A DNA stretch of 7,487 nt from the NCBI GenBank assembly GCA_903789505.1, contig CAIFEU010000010.1, positions 20,154-27,640 on the forward strand, given 5' to 3'. Every line of letters starts with the position of its first letter. The stretch's first letter is position 1. Made by a program: the position numbers and the translations under genes. The notes under the pieces are model-generated. The model saw nothing but the letters and a program-made list of their open reading frames with translations. It was not told the DNA's origin and did no database searches. This DNA is from an uncultured Coriobacteriales bacterium. GTDB taxonomy: Bacteria > Actinomycetota > Coriobacteriia > Coriobacteriales > UMGS124. Positions 5,768 to 7,487 of the stretch are shown here, piece after piece.

Positions 5768-6166
5768 CTAACCGATGACCTTCTTGTTGTCCGCGCCCGG
5801 GGTGGTGACGATGACCTTCTGCGGGGTGATCACGAGCGCGCCCTTGGCGGTCGCGGCACCGTGGAACATCGACTCGACCATCGCCTTGAACCGGTCGACG
5901 ACGGGACCGTCGGTGACGTAGTCGGCCACGCCCTTGATCTGGTACCCCTCCAGGCTCTTTGGGTCGTAGACCGAGACCGCGATGCGGCCGTCGTCCGCGA
6001 GGACGTTGTCGACCGTCGTGCGCATGAAGACGTCACCCACCAAGAGCTTCCCGTCGTCTCCCACCTCCTTGAACGCGACCGGGACCACGTTGGGCTCGCC
6101 ATCCGCGCAGGTCGCGAGGTCCCACATCCCCTGCTCCAGGAGCTTCTTCACGTTCTCGTCGATCAT
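5768..6166 (-). CDS. Pyridoxamine 5'-phosphate oxidase-like FMN-binding split-barrel protein
   Basis: The 132-aa product matches the small PNPOx-like/flavin-reductase split-barrel family. Family features are the N-terminal helix followed by MWDLATCADGEPNVVPVAF (14-32), a beta-hairpin KLLVGDVFMRTTVDNVLADDGRIAVSVYD (40-68) and the ending ALVITPQKVIVTTPGADNKKV (110-130). Members bind FMN or a related cofactor at a dimer interface. Because it is short and lacks the C-terminal substrate region of true PdxH, I would not call it a B6 enzyme; reduction of a small molecule or flavin-dependent redox protection is more likely. AAGGGAAG at ~6172-6179 supports the start. It heads a two-gene unit with the GNAT gene. 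Its upstream region carries a promoter candidate and a palindrome whose motif recurs next to the neighbouring HxlR-type regulator gene, suggesting control by that regulator. Confidence 0.9.
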   Translation of the reverse strand: MIDENVKKLLEQGMWDLATCADGEPNVVPVAFKEVGDDGKLLVGDVFMRTTVDNVLADDGRIAVSVYDPKSLEGYQIKGVADYVTDGPVVDRFKAMVESMFHGAATAKGALVITPQKVIVTTPGADNKKVIG

Positions 6167-6238
6167 GGTGCTTCCCTTCTCGAGCGCTGCCGTGCCCGGG
6201 CGCAGGCGACGCGCGCCGTCGGGCTGTTGACGCGCTCA

Positions 6239-6267
6239 AAGTTACGGAGCAGACCATCGAAGGACAA
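6239..6267 (-). promoter_or_regulatory. Candidate promoter of the flavoprotein/GNAT unit
   Basis: On the minus strand TTGTCC (6262-6267) and TAACTT (6239-6244) are separated by 17 bases, an acceptable but weak sigma-70-type pair. An alternative -10, TATCTT at 6266-6271, would place the nearby palindrome across the -35 region. The stretch 6231-6305 is noticeably more AT-rich than its surroundings. Confidence 0.4.
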
Positions 6268-6281
6268 GATACGGGGCAAAT

Positions 6282-6302
6282 CATGAGCTGCTCATGTTCC
6301 CC
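6282..6302. promoter_or_regulatory. Palindrome plus shared motif upstream of the flavoprotein gene, candidate HxlR operator
   Basis: CATGAGC-T-GCTCATG (6282-6296) is a perfect 15-base palindrome. Its right arm continues as GCTCATGTTCCCC (6290-6302), whose exact reverse complement recurs upstream of the HxlR-type gene. It lies ~115-135 bases upstream of the flavoprotein start, adjoining both promoter candidates. This is the expected arrangement for an operator of the neighbouring regulator. Confidence 0.6.
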
Positions 6303-6355
6303 ATAGCGGCAGCGACCTGGCGCGCGGCACGGAAACACAAGCGTGACGGCGGCAC

Positions 6356-6377
6356 GGCGCGCAGAGGACGGCGCGCC
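6356..6377 (-). terminator. Hairpin immediately after the HxlR-type gene
   Basis: GGCGCGC (6356-6362) and GCGCGCC (6371-6377) form a perfect 7-bp stem with loop AGAGGACG, starting one base after the stop codon. There is no U-tract. It is a plausible GC-type terminator separating hxlR from the flavoprotein unit. Confidence 0.4.
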
Positions 6378-6378
6378 C

Positions 6379-6816
6379 TCAGGCGTCGTGCCGAGCGAGG
6401 GCAGCACAGTCGGTGCGCGGGCTCTCGACGACGCGTACGTCGACGTAGTCGCACGACTGGCACTGGCGCGGGGCGTCCTGCGTCACCTCTCGGTGCGTAA
6501 TCCCCGCCCAGCGGCAGATGGCGCGCATGATTGGCATCACCGACGCGCCCCGCTCGGTGAGCGAGTACTCCACGCGCGGGGGTATCTCGTCGAAGCTCTC
6601 CCGGCGGACCATACCGTCCGCCATCAGCTCCTTCAGCGACGACGACAGCACGGCGTCGGAGACGTTGGTCATCTCGTCGCGCAGCTGGCCGTAGCGCAGC
6701 CTGCCGCGGGCGGACAGCACGCAGATGATGCGGCTCTTCCACTTGCCGCCGAACACGTCGAGCCCGTACTCGAGCGGGCACCGTATGTCCTTCTCGAGCT
6801 TCCTCTTGTGGGTCAT
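6379..6816 (-). CDS. HxlR/DUF24-family winged helix-turn-helix regulator
   Basis: This DNA-binding regulator family includes YodB, CatR, HypR and HxlR. From the chosen start the protein has 145 aa. The signature opens with RCPLEYGLDVFGGKWKSRIICVL (12-34), followed by RLRYGQLRDEM (39-49), the recognition-helix region VSDAVLSSSLKELMADGMV (52-70) and the wing IPPRVEYSLTERG (78-90). Cys13 occupies the position of the redox-sensing N-terminal Cys of YodB/HypR. The C-terminal tail adds CQSC (119-122) and Cys137, a possible disulfide or metal site not typical of the family. The frame opens at 6864, but GAGGGG at 6823-6828 is six bases before the ATG at 6814-6816, and family alignment also favours that start. 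A shared 13-bp motif lies in the upstream region, pointing to autoregulation and control of the adjacent flavoprotein/GNAT unit. The inducer is unknown; a quinone, aldehyde or oxidant would fit the family. Confidence 0.92.
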   Translation of the reverse strand: MTHKRKLEKDIRCPLEYGLDVFGGKWKSRIICVLSARGRLRYGQLRDEMTNVSDAVLSSSLKELMADGMVRRESFDEIPPRVEYSLTERGASVMPIMRAICRWAGITHREVTQDAPRQCQSCDYVDVRVVESPRTDCAALARHDA

Positions 6817-6822
6817 TCGCAT

Positions 6823-6828
6823 CCCCTC
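6823..6828 (-). promoter_or_regulatory. Shine-Dalgarno that decides the hxlR-type start
   Basis: GAGGGG on the minus strand sits six bases before the ATG at 6816. The in-frame ATG at 6822 directly abuts it and is too close, and the ATG at 6864 has no comparable site, so the 145-residue form is preferred. Confidence 0.65.
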
Positions 6829-6838
6829 GTCCCAGTTT

Positions 6839-6855
6839 GACTGCCTGGAACAGTC
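6839..6855. promoter_or_regulatory. Short inverted repeat just upstream of the HxlR-type gene
   Basis: GACTG (6839-6843) and CAGTC (6851-6855) flank CCTGGAA, 23-39 bases before the start codon, i.e. in the leader or core promoter. DUF24 regulators often bind short dyads near the -10, so this may be a second operator half. Five-base arms are weak evidence. Confidence 0.3.
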
Positions 6856-6883
6856 TTGTCGCACATGCGCATCCGCGCAAGTA

Positions 6884-6901
6884 GCTCAGGGGAACATGAG
6901 C
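6884..6901. promoter_or_regulatory. Second copy of the shared motif, upstream of the HxlR-type gene
   Basis: GGGGAACATGAGC (6889-6901) is the exact inverted copy of 6290-6302. Here the dyad is GCTCA (6884-6888) and TGAGC (6897-6901) around GGGGAACA. It lies 68-85 bases upstream of the regulator's start codon and ~53 bases past the pth2 stop, well placed for autoregulation. Confidence 0.6.
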
Positions 6902-6906
6902 GGCGC

Positions 6907-6941
6907 GGCGGGACGGCGCTGCCCCTCGCCCATCGTCCGCC
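6907..6941 (-). terminator. Imperfect GC-rich stem after the pth2 gene
   Basis: GGCGGGACG (6907-6915) pairs with CGTCCGCC (6934-6941) with one bulged base, starting 13 bases past the pth2 stop on the minus strand. No U-tract is present. It may end or stabilise the pth2 transcript. Confidence 0.3.
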
Positions 6942-6953
6942 GGGGCGCGCGGC

Positions 6954-7394
6954 TCAGTACAGCGGCAGCTCGCCAGTGATCGGGTCGATCTCCTCGGCGG
7001 GGAGCGGCTCGAACGCCAGGCACGTGTAGGTGGGCTCGCCGTGGAACTCGGTGAAGCCCGCGTCGCGAATCAGCGCCACGAGGAACCCGCGCTGCCTGCC
7101 CTGTCGGGCGACCTCGAGCAGCTCCTCCTCGGAGTCGACGTAGACGCACACCTTCGCGACGCCGGCGTCGAACCAGTCACACAGCGCCGAGGAGTCCGCC
7201 TGGTCGTGCTCCAGGTACACCCAGGAGCCGTCGGGCGTGACGCGCACCTGGTCGAGACGCCCCTCGCGCGCGAGCGCCATGAGCGTTGCCTCGACGCACG
7301 CGTGCCCCGCCTGCGCGGCGATCTTGCCCTTGCGCATCTTGAGGTCGCGCCTCATGACGATCATCTGCTTTGCCTTGTACGAGGACGACGGCAT
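6954..7394 (-). CDS. Peptidyl-tRNA hydrolase, Pth2 family (bacterial type)
   Basis: Pth2 enzymes release peptides from prematurely dissociated peptidyl-tRNA, recycling tRNA in the cytosol. The N-terminal signature is unmistakable: KQMIVMRRDLKMRKGKIAAQAGHACVEA (9-36), including the conserved Lys/Gly pair and AAQxxHA. It is followed by KVCVYVDSEEELLEVARQGRQRGF (81-104) and LIRDAGFTEFHGEPTYTCLAFEP (108-130), where Asp111 in the DAG segment is the expected catalytic Asp. The C-terminal IDPITGELPLY (136-146) is an extension seen in bacterial members and absent from archaeal ones. Most bacteria rely on the unrelated Pth1, so a Pth2-type gene is a secondary or accessory hydrolase here. The length of 146 aa is normal. 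GGAGAAAGG at ~7402-7410 supports the start at 7394. It is probably monocistronic: the next gene has its own motif-bearing upstream region. Confidence 0.92.
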   Translation of the reverse strand: MPSSSYKAKQMIVMRRDLKMRKGKIAAQAGHACVEATLMALAREGRLDQVRVTPDGSWVYLEHDQADSSALCDWFDAGVAKVCVYVDSEEELLEVARQGRQRGFLVALIRDAGFTEFHGEPTYTCLAFEPLPAEEIDPITGELPLY

Positions 7395-7487
7395 GCCGGC
7401 ACCTTTCTCCAGATTGCCCCTGCGAGGGGGCGCGCCCCCGCGGGCGCGCGGCCCCCCCGTGTGGCCCCGTCCGGGCCGGCGGGCGGG
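7395..7487. other. GC-rich right contig edge upstream of pth2
   Basis: After the ribosome-binding region the sequence becomes runs of C and G. GGGGGCG-CGCCCCC (7426-7439) is a perfect palindrome, and the last ~40 bases are nearly pure G/C. No promoter can be read. As at the left edge, the outward strand becomes G-rich, so base quality here is suspect. Confidence 0.5.

Noticed and set aside
5172..6269. Repeated octamer TCTTGTCC (minus strand, 5172-5179 and 6262-6269) as a shared promoter element
   Set aside because: An 8-base repeat is expected by chance in 7.5 kb, and the first copy has no -10 at a suitable distance.
4262..6286. A 674-codon plus-strand frame opposite the membrane, GNAT and flavoprotein genes
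   Set aside because: It is Arg/Pro/Gly-rich with no recognisable domain, spans several spacers, starts inside the palindrome arm and is contradicted by the minus-strand families. It is a composition shadow.
6874..6901. tRNA-like start on the plus strand (acceptor-like GCGCAAG, TA, then GCTC...GAGC D-arm)
   Set aside because: There is no anticodon arm of proper shape, no TTCGA T-loop and no matching 3' acceptor within ~60 bases. The D-arm resemblance comes from the regulatory dyad.

Overview
This 7.5-kb stretch is very GC-rich bacterial DNA. Every credible gene lies on the minus strand, so transcription runs from the right edge to the left. Composition, the histidine-operon order and the mix of families suggest a high-GC Gram-positive bacterium. 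An actinobacterial, possibly Coriobacteriia (Olsenella/Atopobium-like), origin is plausible but is only an inference. Both edges look like the ends of a short assembled contig. The left edge (about 1-204) collapses into C-runs that destroy the 3' end of hisC.

In transcription order from the right, the layout is as follows. (1) A bacterial Pth2-type peptidyl-tRNA hydrolase (7394-6954). (2) An HxlR/DUF24-family winged-helix regulator (start best placed at 6816, ending at 6379). (3) A two-gene unit: a small FMN-binding split-barrel protein of the pyridoxamine-phosphate-oxidase type (6166-5768), followed 27 bp later by a GNAT acetyltransferase (5740-5297). (4) A six-helix membrane protein of unknown function (5020-4427). 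(5) The start of a histidine operon: hisZG (4146-2506), hisD (2406-997) and hisC (993 to about 205, then unreadable).

The his genes supply ATP phosphoribosyltransferase, histidinol dehydrogenase and histidinol-phosphate aminotransferase. The first gene is the most distinctive. A HisZ regulatory domain (about residues 1-325) and a short-form HisG catalytic domain (about 331-546) form one polypeptide, whereas they are normally separate subunits of a hetero-octamer. A perfect 13-bp inverted repeat sits about 100 bp upstream of hisZG and is the strongest candidate operator in the window.

The HxlR gene is flanked by two perfect 13-bp copies of one motif (GGGGAACATGAGC) in opposite orientation. 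One lies upstream of hxlR itself and the other upstream of the flavoprotein/GNAT unit. This fits a small autoregulated regulon, perhaps redox-responsive, because the regulator keeps the N-terminal Cys of redox-sensing DUF24 proteins and adds a C-terminal CxxC. I see no CRISPR array, rRNA, tRNA, transposase, integrase or phage gene, and nothing that amounts to a wholly new multi-gene system. The interest is in the fusion, the operators and the regulator/flavoprotein module.
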